48,614 nt of DNA from a bacterium. GTDB taxonomy: Bacteria > CAIWAD01. This document shows, in pieces, positions 1-8,380 of this stretch (positions are counted from its first letter, which is position 1; each line of letters begins with the position of its first letter). A program made the position numbers and the translations under genes. Under the pieces are notes generated by a model. The model worked only from the letters and a program-made list of their open reading frames with translations. It made no database searches and was not told the DNA's origin. The stretch lies in the NCBI GenBank assembly GCA_030429345.1, contig JAUIFJ010000012.1, positions 83,898 to 132,511 of the forward strand, in the 5' to 3' direction.

Positions 1-1
1 C

Positions 2-1192
2 CTGCTGGGCTACATGATCGAGGCCATGGAAGCCGCCCGCAGCCTGCAGTACGACTTTGTCTGTGTCGTGCCGCCCGAATTCGTCGCCTCCCTGGAGGCC
101 GACGGCGTTCCGGCCGTCGGCTGGGACTTCGGCAGGATCAACGAACAGTCCACCGACCTGGCCCGCCAACTGCGGGAAGCCGAGGTCAGCCTGGCGATCC
201 CCTTCTACGAGGAGACCGTCGAATGGGCCGGCGCGCTCAACGCCCAGTTCCTCGAGGATCCGCGCATCTTCAACCGCTCCCTGCTCTTCCGCGACAAGGC
301 GATGATGAAACGCAAGGCGCAGATGAGCGGCATTCGCGTCGGGGTCTTCGAGGAAGTCGACAGCGCCTCCGACGCGCTCACCTTCTTCCGCCGCGTCAAC
401 AAGGCCCTCGTCAAGGGGCCGGAGGAGGATCCGGAACCGGTGCACCTGAAGCCGATCAGCGCGGCGGGCAGCGTGGGCCACTTCATGGTGAGACAGGAAG
501 AGGATCTGGACGAGCTGCCGGCCGAGGTCTTCCCCTGCCTGGCGGAAAGCCACCTGGCGGGGCAGGAGTTCTCCTGCGAGGTATTCATCCAGGACGGCGT
601 GATCCGCTTCCTGAACATCAACGAATACATCCACCTGGGCTACAGCCAGCTGCTGCCGCCGACTCCGGCCCTGGAGCGGCACCGGCCCAGGATCCGCCAG
701 GAGATCGAGAAGCTGATCCGCGCATTCGGCTTCCGCAACGGGGTCCTGCACCCCGAGTATTTTCTGGACGAGAACGAGGAGCTCAACTTCGGCGAGGTGG
801 CCAATCGCGTGCCGGGCGGACACATTTTCGAACTGATCCAGCGCGCCTACGGATTCGATCCCTTCGCCGGCCTGATCCTCTGCAGCGATCCGGACACGAC
901 GGACGAGGAACTGGCCGCCTTCTTCCCCGACGAACGCGAAGGCAAACGTGGTCACGCGGGGAACGTGCTGATCTACCCCCGCCGCAAGGAGATCCACGAA
1001 CTGCGGATACCGGACGAGCTGGAGGCCGAGGACTACTACCACAGCCACGATCTCTTCGAACCGGTCAACTCGAAAGTGGCCGAAAGAGCGGGCTTCGGCA
1101 ACCACTACGGCAAGGTCGACTTCTTCGGCGAGGATCCGGATCGCCTGCGCGAGGTGCTACAGCGCTTCGAATCCCTGGAGTACTACATCTAG
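2..1192 (+). CDS. ATP-grasp ligase, 5' end outside window
   Basis: The frame is open to the window edge and an in-frame ATG at 14 falls inside what looks like the N-terminal domain, so the true start is probably upstream. The product resembles ATP-grasp carboxylate-amine/amino-acid ligases, which join a carboxylate to an amine through an acyl phosphate. The central part carries the ATP-binding pattern (HLKPISAAGSVG near residues 147-158 from the 14 ATG), then SCEVF. The metal-binding segment FGEVANRVPGGH has its Glu at about residue 261. No signal peptide is seen in the visible part. It ends 29 bp before the papain-like gene and sits two genes from a racemase-family enzyme, suggesting a joint role in making or modifying a peptide or amino acid derivative. 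That pathway is inference; the substrate cannot be read. Confidence 0.85.
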   Translation: MLGYMIEAMEAARSLQYDFVCVVPPEFVASLEADGVPAVGWDFGRINEQSTDLARQLREAEVSLAIPFYEETVEWAGALNAQFLEDPRIFNRSLLFRDKAMMKRKAQMSGIRVGVFEEVDSASDALTFFRRVNKALVKGPEEDPEPVHLKPISAAGSVGHFMVRQEEDLDELPAEVFPCLAESHLAGQEFSCEVFIQDGVIRFLNINEYIHLGYSQLLPPTPALERHRPRIRQEIEKLIRAFGFRNGVLHPEYFLDENEELNFGEVANRVPGGHIFELIQRAYGFDPFAGLILCSDPDTTDEELAAFFPDEREGKRGHAGNVLIYPRRKEIHELRIPDELEAEDYYHSHDLFEPVNSKVAERAGFGNHYGKVDFFGEDPDRLREVLQRFESLEYYI

Positions 1193-1221
1193 CCGCTTCG
1201 GCCTTGTACGACAGGAATCGA

Positions 1222-3219
1222 ATGGCAAACACCGCGACACGGGAGGTCCCAGTGCAGGAGGAAATCCGCAAACGCAGCCGCCGCTTCGAAGAGGCGTTGG
1301 CCGAACTCGAAGCGGCGCCGCCCTTTGCCAAGGCGCGCTACCAGACCGCTGTCTTCCGTCGCTCGACGGACCTGCTCGACGCGAGGGAAGGCATTCCGCT
1401 CGTCTACGAATACGCCGGCCGCTTCGACGCGGCGGGCGTGTTCCACGGCGGCCCCTGGGAAGCCCCGGCGAAACTGCTGCCCCAGCTGGTCGGAGTGGGC
1501 CTGCTGGGCGACGGCGTATACCCCAGCGTGGAGGCGCTCAGCGAACTGCGGGTGCTGGCCATCGCCGAAGGAAAGGCCGAAGGCCGGGATTTCAGCGCCG
1601 ACGAGGCGGCCGAGTTCCTGCGGGAGGTCGTGGCCAAGCACCTGCACCTGCTCTACCCCGGGGAAACCGAGGACCGCCGCTCGCGGCCCCGCATCTACTT
1701 CCGCGCCGAGAGCCTCCTGCGCTTCATTGCCGACCACATCGGCCTGGAAGGCCTGCGCGAGCAGGTCATCGAGGAGATCGAACTGCTCTGCGTGCAACGC
1801 CCGATCGCCACGGACCGCATCCGCGGCCTGCTCGAGATGGCGAGGCGCATCGAGCCGGGGAAGGAAAGCGACGAGGCGCAACGCACGCTGGATCTGTATA
1901 CGCAGGCGGTCGGAGCGCCGACAGCGGGCAGCCGGGCGACCGCGGAGCCCGGCTCCTACCGCGACTGGATCCGGGAAGCCGGGCCCGCCGCCCTCGGGGA
2001 GGAGGCGCGCTCCTTCGCCGAGTCCCTTTGTCGCACAGGACTTGGCAGCCCCTTCCATCCGGTCCTGCTGCGTTTCCTGCAGAAGAACGACCCTTCGGGC
2101 CTGCCGGGCGCGCTGGGGCTGAGTGAAACCGGCTCGGCGGAACTGTTCCGCAACGCGGAACTGGCGGGACAGCTGCTGCGGGCGTCGCTCTTTCCGGCGA
2201 CGGCCGACGCGCTGACCGGCTTCCGGGGCATGCTCGAGCGCGGACTGCTCTCGCGGCGCGAGGTGGCGGGCGGACTGCGCCGGCTGCTGGACCTGGACAT
2301 TCTTCCATCGGTCCGCGAGATGCTGCTGGACTCCCAGGCGGACACGGGCGGCCTCTCCCCGAACAACCTGCTGCTGGCGGCGGCGATCCGCGTGCTCGGC
2401 CAGCCCCTGGGCGTGGGACAGGGGAACAACCCCACCTGCCAGGCGGCGCGGGGCATCAGCCTGTGGAGCCTGCACGCTCCCGGCCTCCTGCTCGGCATGG
2501 CGGCCAACGCCGCCCGGGACGGCACCGTTGAATGCCGTTTCGAGGGGCAGGTGCTGAGCTCCGGGCAGATCGTATACGAAGGCAGCTACGACACGCGTTC
2601 GCTTTCGGTCGATCCCCTTTCGAGCCTGCTGGTGCCGCACCTGGATCGCCTCTACTTCCGCATGCAGCAGCTGGCCGCCTACCGGGGGGAGGACCCGCAC
2701 CGCTGGATCAATCCGGCCCTGTATGGGCGCTGGGTGCCGACCCAGTTCGAGTCCGTCCTGGATCCGGCCAGCGGCGCTGTCCGCGACCATGGCGGATTCG
2801 TCCGCCGCTTCTTTGCGACACACCACCCCGACTACAATGAGGGCCATGAGCTGCTCTACCCCAATCCGGTGGGCCTGATGGTAACCAATGTACACGGCCG
2901 GCTGCTGGGCCCCCACGCGGTCTCGATCCAGCGCATCCGCAGGGACCCGGACGGCGCATTGAGGATCTACTTCTTCAATCCGAACACCGAGGGCCGACAG
3001 GACTGGGGCATGCAGGTTCGTCCGAGTGTCCGCGGGCACGGCGAGGCGCACGGCGAGTCCTCCCTGCCCTTCGGGAGTTTCGTCTCACGGATGTATGCCT
3101 TCCACTACGATCCCTACGAGATGGGCGAGGTCTACGCCGTCCCTTCCCCCACCGTGGAGGAAGTCGGCCGCATGGCGCGCGAGAGCTGGGCGCGCGAAAT
3201 GCCCTGGCTGGACTCCTGA
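1222..3219 (+). CDS. Large protein with papain-like Cys/His/Asn set
   Basis: I do not recognise the family as a whole. The 665-residue product has no signal peptide. The first ~390 residues look helical and charged. The last third carries a possible cysteine-hydrolase core: Gln400 six residues before Cys406 (motif GNNPTCQAAR), the same Gln-Cys spacing as papain. His565 follows (GPHAVSI), then Asn586 in YFFNPN, close to the HAV...DPN pattern of C58 and other papain-fold enzymes. A peptidase, transglutaminase or acyltransferase chemistry is therefore plausible but unproven. The ATG at 1222 was chosen because the upstream reading frame only shadows the ATP-grasp gene. The stop overlaps the next start (TGATG), so it is translationally coupled to the racemase gene. 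Confidence 0.8.
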   Translation: MANTATREVPVQEEIRKRSRRFEEALAELEAAPPFAKARYQTAVFRRSTDLLDAREGIPLVYEYAGRFDAAGVFHGGPWEAPAKLLPQLVGVGLLGDGVYPSVEALSELRVLAIAEGKAEGRDFSADEAAEFLREVVAKHLHLLYPGETEDRRSRPRIYFRAESLLRFIADHIGLEGLREQVIEEIELLCVQRPIATDRIRGLLEMARRIEPGKESDEAQRTLDLYTQAVGAPTAGSRATAEPGSYRDWIREAGPAALGEEARSFAESLCRTGLGSPFHPVLLRFLQKNDPSGLPGALGLSETGSAELFRNAELAGQLLRASLFPATADALTGFRGMLERGLLSRREVAGGLRRLLDLDILPSVREMLLDSQADTGGLSPNNLLLAAAIRVLGQPLGVGQGNNPTCQAARGISLWSLHAPGLLLGMAANAARDGTVECRFEGQVLSSGQIVYEGSYDTRSLSVDPLSSLLVPHLDRLYFRMQQLAAYRGEDPHRWINPALYGRWVPTQFESVLDPASGAVRDHGGFVRRFFATHHPDYNEGHELLYPNPVGLMVTNVHGRLLGPHAVSIQRIRRDPDGALRIYFFNPNTEGRQDWGMQVRPSVRGHGEAHGESSLPFGSFVSRMYAFHYDPYEMGEVYAVPSPTVEEVGRMARESWAREMPWLDS

Positions 3220-4394
3220 TGGAACACGGACAGCGCGCCGTGCGCCACTCCTCGCGCATCGAGCTCAGTCTCGGGGCGCTGAGGCAGAACCTGGGTTTCA
3301 CGCGCGAGCTCATCGGCCGGCAGGCGCGCATCTCGCTGGTCGTCAAGGCCAATGCCTACGGACACGGCTATGCGGCCATCGTCAAGATGGCGGAACGCTG
3401 CGGCATCCGGCACTTCTCGGTGGCCTCCTCGCAGGAGGCCGAGGAGGTGCTGGCGGCCGTGCGCGAGGACTCGCGCGTGATGATCATGGGCATTCTCTAC
3501 GACGAGGACCTGCCCTGGATCATCGAGCACGACATCGAGTTCTTCGTCTACGATCTCGAACGGCTGAAACACGCCGCCGGGATCGCCGGCAGCATCGGCC
3601 GGCCGGCGCTCGTGCACCTGGAACTGGAGACCGGCGGCAACCGGACAGGCCTGGCCGCCGCCGAGCTGCCGGAGGCCCTGCGCCTGCTCACGCGCAACCG
3701 GCGGCAACTGCAACTGGCGGGAGTCTGCACCCACCTGGCCGGCGCGGAAAGCCTGGCCAACCGCTTCCGCATCACGCAGCAGCTGCAGCTCTTCCAGCAG
3801 CTGCGCAGGAGGATCGCGCGGGCGCGCAGCCTTGAACCCGCGTATCACATTGCCAGTTCGGCGGCGACGGTCGCCCTGCCGGAAAGCCGGCTGGACATGG
3901 TGCGGGTCGGCAGCCTGGCCTACGGCCTCTGGCCCAGTCCGGACGTGCGCGACCTCTACCTGATGCATCACAAACCCGCCAGGAGCAATCCGTTGAAGCG
4001 GGTCTTCAGCTGGAAGACCGACATCATGCAGGTCAAGTCGGTATCCCGGGGGGAATTCGTCGGCTACGGGACCTCCTTCCAGGCCCATCGCGACAGCCGG
4101 ATCGCCGTCCTGCCCATCGGCTACGGCAACGGCCTGCCCCGCGAACTTTCCAACCGCGGCACCGTGCTGATCCGCGGCCGCCGTGCGCCCATCGTGGGCA
4201 GCATCAACATGAACCTCTTCTTCGCGGATGTGACCACCATCCCCGAGGCGCAGGTCGGCGACGAGACCGTTCTCGTCGGCAGGCAGCGGAACAACGAGAT
4301 CGGCCTGCGCTCCTTCACCGAGTTCAGCTCCGCGCTGAACACGGAGTTCGTCTGCCGGCTCCCCGCGGGCATCCCCCGCACCATCATCCGCTGA
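3219..4394 (+). CDS. alr: Alanine racemase family enzyme
   Basis: A 391-residue PLP enzyme of the alanine racemase fold III family, interconverting L- and D-amino acids. The PLP lysine is Lys43 in VVKANAYGHGY and the catalytic tyrosine is Tyr283 in VGYGTSF. Several usually conserved residues differ. The lysine carbamylated in classical Alr is Glu135 (VHLELETGGNRTG). The GYADG stretch reads GYGNG. The substrate-site Met-Asp is Met331-Asn332. These changes suggest altered substrate range, perhaps a broad-spectrum or dedicated racemase rather than the cell-wall enzyme. The start overlaps the upstream stop by one base (TGATG). Family membership is firm; alanine as substrate is less so. Confidence 0.88.
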   Translation: MEHGQRAVRHSSRIELSLGALRQNLGFTRELIGRQARISLVVKANAYGHGYAAIVKMAERCGIRHFSVASSQEAEEVLAAVREDSRVMIMGILYDEDLPWIIEHDIEFFVYDLERLKHAAGIAGSIGRPALVHLELETGGNRTGLAAAELPEALRLLTRNRRQLQLAGVCTHLAGAESLANRFRITQQLQLFQQLRRRIARARSLEPAYHIASSAATVALPESRLDMVRVGSLAYGLWPSPDVRDLYLMHHKPARSNPLKRVFSWKTDIMQVKSVSRGEFVGYGTSFQAHRDSRIAVLPIGYGNGLPRELSNRGTVLIRGRRAPIVGSINMNLFFADVTTIPEAQVGDETVLVGRQRNNEIGLRSFTEFSSALNTEFVCRLPAGIPRTIIR

Positions 4395-4566
4395 CGTCCC
4401 GCTCCTTGACGCCCGGGTGGAGCCAGGCTAGAGCCTGCGCACAAGCAGCAACAGGCACAAGGCTCCGGCGCAGGCGGCCACCGTTCGCGCCCGGTTCCAG
4501 GCGATCCAGCGCGCAGAGGAGCGCAGAAACGATCAGACTGAACTCATACCAGGTGGTGAGTGACAT
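4384..4566 (-). CDS. Possible small membrane protein
   Basis: A 60-codon ORF with ATG at 4566 preceded by GGAGGG four bases upstream. It has two hydrophobic stretches (about residues 9-20 and 35-50) separated by a basic turn, as in small two-helix membrane proteins. It converges on the racemase gene and overlaps its 3' end by 11 bp. No homologue is recognised. It may be a chance ORF; the ribosome binding site is the main support. Confidence 0.35.
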   Translation of the reverse strand: MSLTTWYEFSLIVSALLCALDRLEPGANGGRLRRSLVPVAACAQALAWLHPGVKERDVSG

Positions 4567-4787
4567 GAACCCTCCGATTACTACGCGCCGGCGCGCGGCC
4601 GACAATGCGGGATTCCGAATTCCCCGTGGTGCCGAGCACAAGGATCTTCTCGCGATTCGCGTGTTCGCGTTTGATCGTTCCACTCATGGCAAGCCCACTT
4701 CAGGTGTGTCATGCAACACAAGGCAGGGAGGCGGAAGGCGTGATTCTTGTTCGGCAGCGCCAACTTTTGGACTGCCGACGCCACAGG

Positions 4788-5798
4788 CTAGGCGGGGGGC
4801 AATGCGTCGAGGCGGTATGAGCGCGGAGTCCGGCCTTCCCATCGCCTGAAGGCCCGCGTGAAGGCGCTCTGGTCCGAGAAGCCGGCCATGAAGGCAATCT
4901 CATTCAGTCCGTAGCCGCTTTCCCGCAACAGGCCGCAGGCCAGCTGCCGGCGGGTGTCGTCGACCAGGGCCTGATAACTGAATCCCTGACGGGCGAGGCT
5001 GCGCTGCAGGCTGCGGGTACTCAGGCCCAGGCCTTCGGCCATGGTTGCGATGCGCGGAACCCCTTCGCTCAGAGAGTCAACAAGCGCCTGGCGCAGACGG
5101 GCCTCCACGGAAGGCCGTGCGCCAAGCTTCTCCATTTCGCCTTCCAGATGGTTTTCGAAAAAGCGCGTGAGGCCTTCGTCGCCCAGCCGATTGGGGCGCG
5201 CCAGGTCCTCGGCGGAGAGGCGCAGCGCGTCCCGGTCGGCCTCGAAGGACACAGGGCAACCGAACCAGGCTTCGTGATCCACGATGCTTCGCGGGGCCGG
5301 ATGACGGAAACGGACCTCGAGCGGCCGGATCTCCCTGTCCGACACCTGGCGGCTGATCGAAAGCACGGCCGCCAGGCTGGCCTCGTTGGACAACCGCAGC
5401 CCCAGGATCCGCTCCCCGCCCCGGTGAAGGTGCATCCAGGCCCCCTTCTCCGTCTGCTCGACCTGGTAGCGTGTGACGCTGGTCAGCACGCGACCATAGC
5501 GTTCCGCGCGCTCGAAGGATCCGCGCAGGGTCCGCGCCGATTTCCAGGCAAGGCCGAAGGCTCCGTAGTCGTCACAGCGCATGGCCGCGCCGGCGCGCAG
5601 GGGAAGGGTCACCGGATCCGGATCGACCTGCGCCAGCCGCTCCAGCAGAGTGTAGTAGGCGCTTGCAGCAACCATGAGTCCCGCATCCTGCATGCATGCG
5701 GAGTCGATGCCCGCTTCCGCGAGCAGGGCTTCGGGATCCAGCGATCCCTGGACGATCTGCAGCACCTTCTGCACGAACAAGGCAGTGATTTGTCCCAC
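4788..5798 (-). CDS. AraC-family transcriptional regulator
   Basis: Regulator of the OruR/ArgR-like branch of the AraC family: an N-terminal ligand-sensing domain (about residues 10-200) and a C-terminal double helix-turn-helix. The C-terminal HTH is typical: LGLSTRSLQRSLARQG, then YGLNEIAFMAGFSDQSAF and RAFRRWEG. I chose the GTG at 5798 (336 residues, beginning VGQITALFVQKVL) over an ATG at 5927 because the extra 43 residues look non-coding and the family begins near here. Two promoters' worth of space separate it from the lamin-tail gene. Its relation to the ATP-grasp/racemase cluster beyond the 4.4-4.8 kb gap is guilt by proximity only. Confidence 0.85.
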   Translation of the reverse strand: MGQITALFVQKVLQIVQGSLDPEALLAEAGIDSACMQDAGLMVAASAYYTLLERLAQVDPDPVTLPLRAGAAMRCDDYGAFGLAWKSARTLRGSFERAERYGRVLTSVTRYQVEQTEKGAWMHLHRGGERILGLRLSNEASLAAVLSISRQVSDREIRPLEVRFRHPAPRSIVDHEAWFGCPVSFEADRDALRLSAEDLARPNRLGDEGLTRFFENHLEGEMEKLGARPSVEARLRQALVDSLSEGVPRIATMAEGLGLSTRSLQRSLARQGFSYQALVDDTRRQLACGLLRESGYGLNEIAFMAGFSDQSAFTRAFRRWEGRTPRSYRLDALPPA

Positions 5799-5959
5799 GG
5801 CGTCTTCCCGGCTTCCAGAGTTGCTGCAAGCTAGGATTGCGGCACCGGGAGAGGCAAGGCCGATCGAGCCGGCAGGGAATTGCGGGCTCGTCTCCCGGCG
5901 ATCGCTTGTTCCGGGCCCGTGACACACCGCCAGGCGGACGAAAGCCCCGCAGACCGAAA

Positions 5960-5995
5960 CGAGAAACCCCGGCTCCGCAGCATGCGGAACCGGGG
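5960..5995 (-). terminator. Intrinsic terminator of the lamin-tail gene
   Basis: A 13-bp stem (5967-5979 with 5983-5995, one G-U pair) with a 3-nt loop. On the minus strand it is followed by TTTCTCG. It lies 51 bp after the stop at 6046. The same hairpin recurs at 8007-8035. Confidence 0.75.
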
Positions 5996-6340
5996 GAGGC
6001 GTTTGTCGGACGGCTAGCTGGGATCGCGCGTTCCAGGCGCATCGATCACTTGACCAGCATCATCTTCCGCGCGCTGTGGCCGCTTTCCGTCTGCAGCCGG
6101 GCGATGTACAGCCCGGAGGGCCGGCCGGCCGCGTGGAAGACCGCTTCGTGCTCGCCGCCGGCCAGCATGCCGTCGATCAGCTGTGAGACAAGGCGACCCT
6201 GCAGGTCGTAGACGGCCAGGGAGACAGCGCCCGTCTCCGGCAGCGTGAAGGCCAGGGTCGTGGCGGGGTTGAAGGGATTGGGCACCGGAGCCTGCAGGGC
6301 GAAGGCCCGCGGCAGGTCGCGGGCGTCGGCCGTGGGGCTG
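5964..6340 (-). repeat. Direct repeat, copy 1 (sorting domain + terminator)
   Basis: 377 bp repeated at 8004-8380 at an offset of exactly 2040 bp. By eye there are 9 differences (about 97.6% identity). It covers the sorting-domain coding region, stop codon and terminator, while the upstream coding parts of the two genes are unrelated. Confidence 0.9.
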
Positions 6341-7629
6341 CTGTTGGGCGCAGCGGGCGTGCCGCCATCCACATAGCTGATCTGCCAGCTCGAGGCCAGG
6401 GCGTTGTCGAGGGCGGGATCGATCAGTTCGAGACTCGGTCCGTCGCCATCGGCCTCGCCGGGCCAGTCGCCGCCGTCGTCGTACTCGACCGCATCCACCT
6501 GGGCGCCGCCCGCCGTGTTCAGGACCAGCTCCTCGCCGCCGTTGGACAGGGCGCCGCTGTCCCACTCGTAGTCGGGCAGGAAGCCGAAGGCATTCTCGAA
6601 CTCGGATTCGTCGACTGCCAGCACCAGGAACGCGCCCGGTGCGATGGCGGCACCCGCCGGGAAGGTGAAGGTGAATCCGTCGAAGTACCATCCTTCCAGG
6701 TCGACTGTCGTGCTGCCGTTGTTGTAGAGCTCGAGGAATTCGAGCACATCCTCGCCGGCGGGATTGTACATGATCTCGTTGATCACGATGTCCAGGGTCC
6801 CGCTGAAGACCGTGTAGCTGTACCAGTCGCTGCTTGCGCTTTCCGCGTCGTCGTCTGTCGCCGTGACACGGTACTCCACGACGGATCCGGCGACCTGCCC
6901 GGGGATCACGGACTCGAAATCATCTCCGCTCATCAGGATCATCGGCTGGGACTGTAGCGGCCCGGCATCGACCGTGTACTCCAGGGTCACGCCGAAGACC
7001 ATGCTTTCGTCGACGACCGTGGCGGTCACGGTGACGGCCTCGGCGGGGTTGACCAGCTCGGGATCCTGGATCACGCTGACGATCACGGGAGGACCGCCGA
7101 GAGCCTCGAAGGCGCTGTTCTGGGCGCCGGGAGTGCCGTTGCCGCTGCTGGCGGCCCAGTTGCTGCCGTCGTTGTTGTCCAGGGCCGGGTTCTTCAGTTC
7201 CAGGCTCGGTCCGTTGCCGTCCGGGTCGCCTGTCCAATCGCCGCCGTCATCGTAGTCCACGACATCGATCACGGCGAGGCTGCCGTCGACGAGCTCGATG
7301 TCCTCGCCGCCGTTGCTCAGGGCGCCGCTGGTCCACTGCAGCACGCCCGTGAGGCCATAGGTCGACATGATGGCTGCGGCATCCACACCGATCACCAGGT
7401 AGCCGCCGGCAGGCACGATGGTGGGATCTGGAAAGACATGGTCGACTCCCTGGGTGAAGGACCAACCACCCATGTTGACGTCGGATCCCCCGGTGTTGTA
7501 GAGCTCGATGTACTCGTTGATATCCGTTCCCGACTCGATCGGGTTGTACATGATCTCGTTGATCACGATGTCCGCCGAAGCGGCACCGGCCAGGGCGAGG
7601 CCGGCAAGACAGATCAAGGCATTCTTCAT
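6046..7629 (-). CDS. Secreted lamin-tail-domain protein with C-terminal sorting domain
   Basis: A 527-residue exported protein. Residues 1-19 are a Sec signal peptide (ends GAASAD). Two lamin-tail domains follow (about 20-170 and 280-430), each opening with the identical IVINEIMYNP and each containing SGALSNGGE and YDDGGDW. An Ig-like linker lies between them (about 180-275). Residues 432-527 are a FlgD-like sorting domain (PNPFNP, YDLQGRLV, SGLYIARL, final KMMLVK) that in FCB bacteria marks secretion or surface anchoring. The ATG at 7629 has GGAAGAG upstream; the longer frame to 8082 only shadows repeats. Lamin-tail domains are common in surface and nuclease-associated proteins; no enzymatic motif is seen, so a structural or adhesive role is likely. 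Confidence 0.85.
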   Translation of the reverse strand: MKNALICLAGLALAGAASADIVINEIMYNPIESGTDINEYIELYNTGGSDVNMGGWSFTQGVDHVFPDPTIVPAGGYLVIGVDAAAIMSTYGLTGVLQWTSGALSNGGEDIELVDGSLAVIDVVDYDDGGDWTGDPDGNGPSLELKNPALDNNDGSNWAASSGNGTPGAQNSAFEALGGPPVIVSVIQDPELVNPAEAVTVTATVVDESMVFGVTLEYTVDAGPLQSQPMILMSGDDFESVIPGQVAGSVVEYRVTATDDDAESASSDWYSYTVFSGTLDIVINEIMYNPAGEDVLEFLELYNNGSTTVDLEGWYFDGFTFTFPAGAAIAPGAFLVLAVDESEFENAFGFLPDYEWDSGALSNGGEELVLNTAGGAQVDAVEYDDGGDWPGEADGDGPSLELIDPALDNALASSWQISYVDGGTPAAPNSSPTADARDLPRAFALQAPVPNPFNPATTLAFTLPETGAVSLAVYDLQGRLVSQLIDGMLAGGEHEAVFHAAGRPSGLYIARLQTESGHSARKMMLVK

Positions 7630-8000
7630 GGCTCTTCCTTCGGTTTTCAGGCGTTGTTGCAAACGGGTTGAATCAGGCACAGGCAGGGCCATGGCGGACC
7701 CTGCGCATCTTGTCTTGGTCGTGATTCTTTCCGCGACTAGGCGCGGCAGGGCTCGGGGCTGGATCTCGGCGGGCAAGCCGGAATCCCCCGATGGCCATCG
7801 AAACCCCCTCTCCCGGGGCAGCGACGGGCGGTCAGGCAGGGCCTTCGGCAGAGAACGGCCGCCTGACGGCCAACAGGAAGACACTCGAAGGTTAGATCGC
7901 GATAAGCATCCGGTTAGTTCCGGCCGGAACACGCTCCCCGGGCGAAGCGGGTACCCGAACGGAGAGATGGCGGAGCGCCAGTTGCCCTCCTTCGCACGAC
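7630..8000. other. Gene-free stretch upstream of lamin-tail gene
   Basis: About 370 bp without a credible ORF. It must hold the promoter of the minus-strand gene starting at 7629; I could not pick a convincing -10/-35 pair. No repeats beyond the terminator that follows. Confidence 0.5.
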
Positions 8001-8035
8001 AAAAAACCCCGGCTCCGCAGCATGCGGAACCGGGG
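8001..8035 (-). terminator. Intrinsic terminator of the beta-sandwich repeat gene
   Basis: Same 13-bp stem hairpin as at 5967-5995, here followed on the minus strand by TTTTTTG, a better T-tract. It lies 51 bp past the stop at 8086, the same spacing as its twin. Confidence 0.85.
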
Positions 8036-8380
8036 GAGGCGTTTATCGGACGGCTAGCGGGGATCGCGCGCTCCAGGCGCATCGATCACTTGACCAGCAT
8101 CATCTTCCGCGCGCTGTGGCCGCTTTCGGTCTGCAGGCGGGCGATGTACAGCCCGGAGGGCCGGCCAGCCGCGTGGAAGACCGCTTCGTGCTCGCCGCCG
8201 GCCAGCATGCCGTCGATCAGCTGTGAGACAAGGCGACCCTGCAGGTCGTAGATGGCCAGGGAGACGGTGCCCGTCTCCGGCAGCGTGAAGGCCAGGGTCG
8301 TGGCGGGGTTGAAGGGATTGGGCACCGGAGCCTGCAGGGCGAAGGCCCGCGGCAGGTCGCGGGCGTCGGCCGTGGGGCTG
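8004..8380 (-). repeat. Direct repeat, copy 2 (sorting domain + terminator)
   Basis: Partner of 5964-6340. Identity stops abruptly at the codon where the sorting domain begins (PTADARDLPRAF), marking a domain-swap boundary. Confidence 0.9.

Noticed and set aside
223-1221. Extension of the papain-like gene upstream to 223
   Set aside because: This part overlaps the ATP-grasp gene in another frame and has the Arg/Gly/Pro-rich look of a shadow frame.
1189-3051. 620-codon ORF on the minus strand
   Set aside because: Mirror frame of the papain-like gene, with no family-like sequence or start signal.
4406-4849. 147-codon plus-strand ORF in the 4.4-4.8 kb gap
   Set aside because: No ribosome binding site or family-like sequence; it overlaps the AraC gene end.
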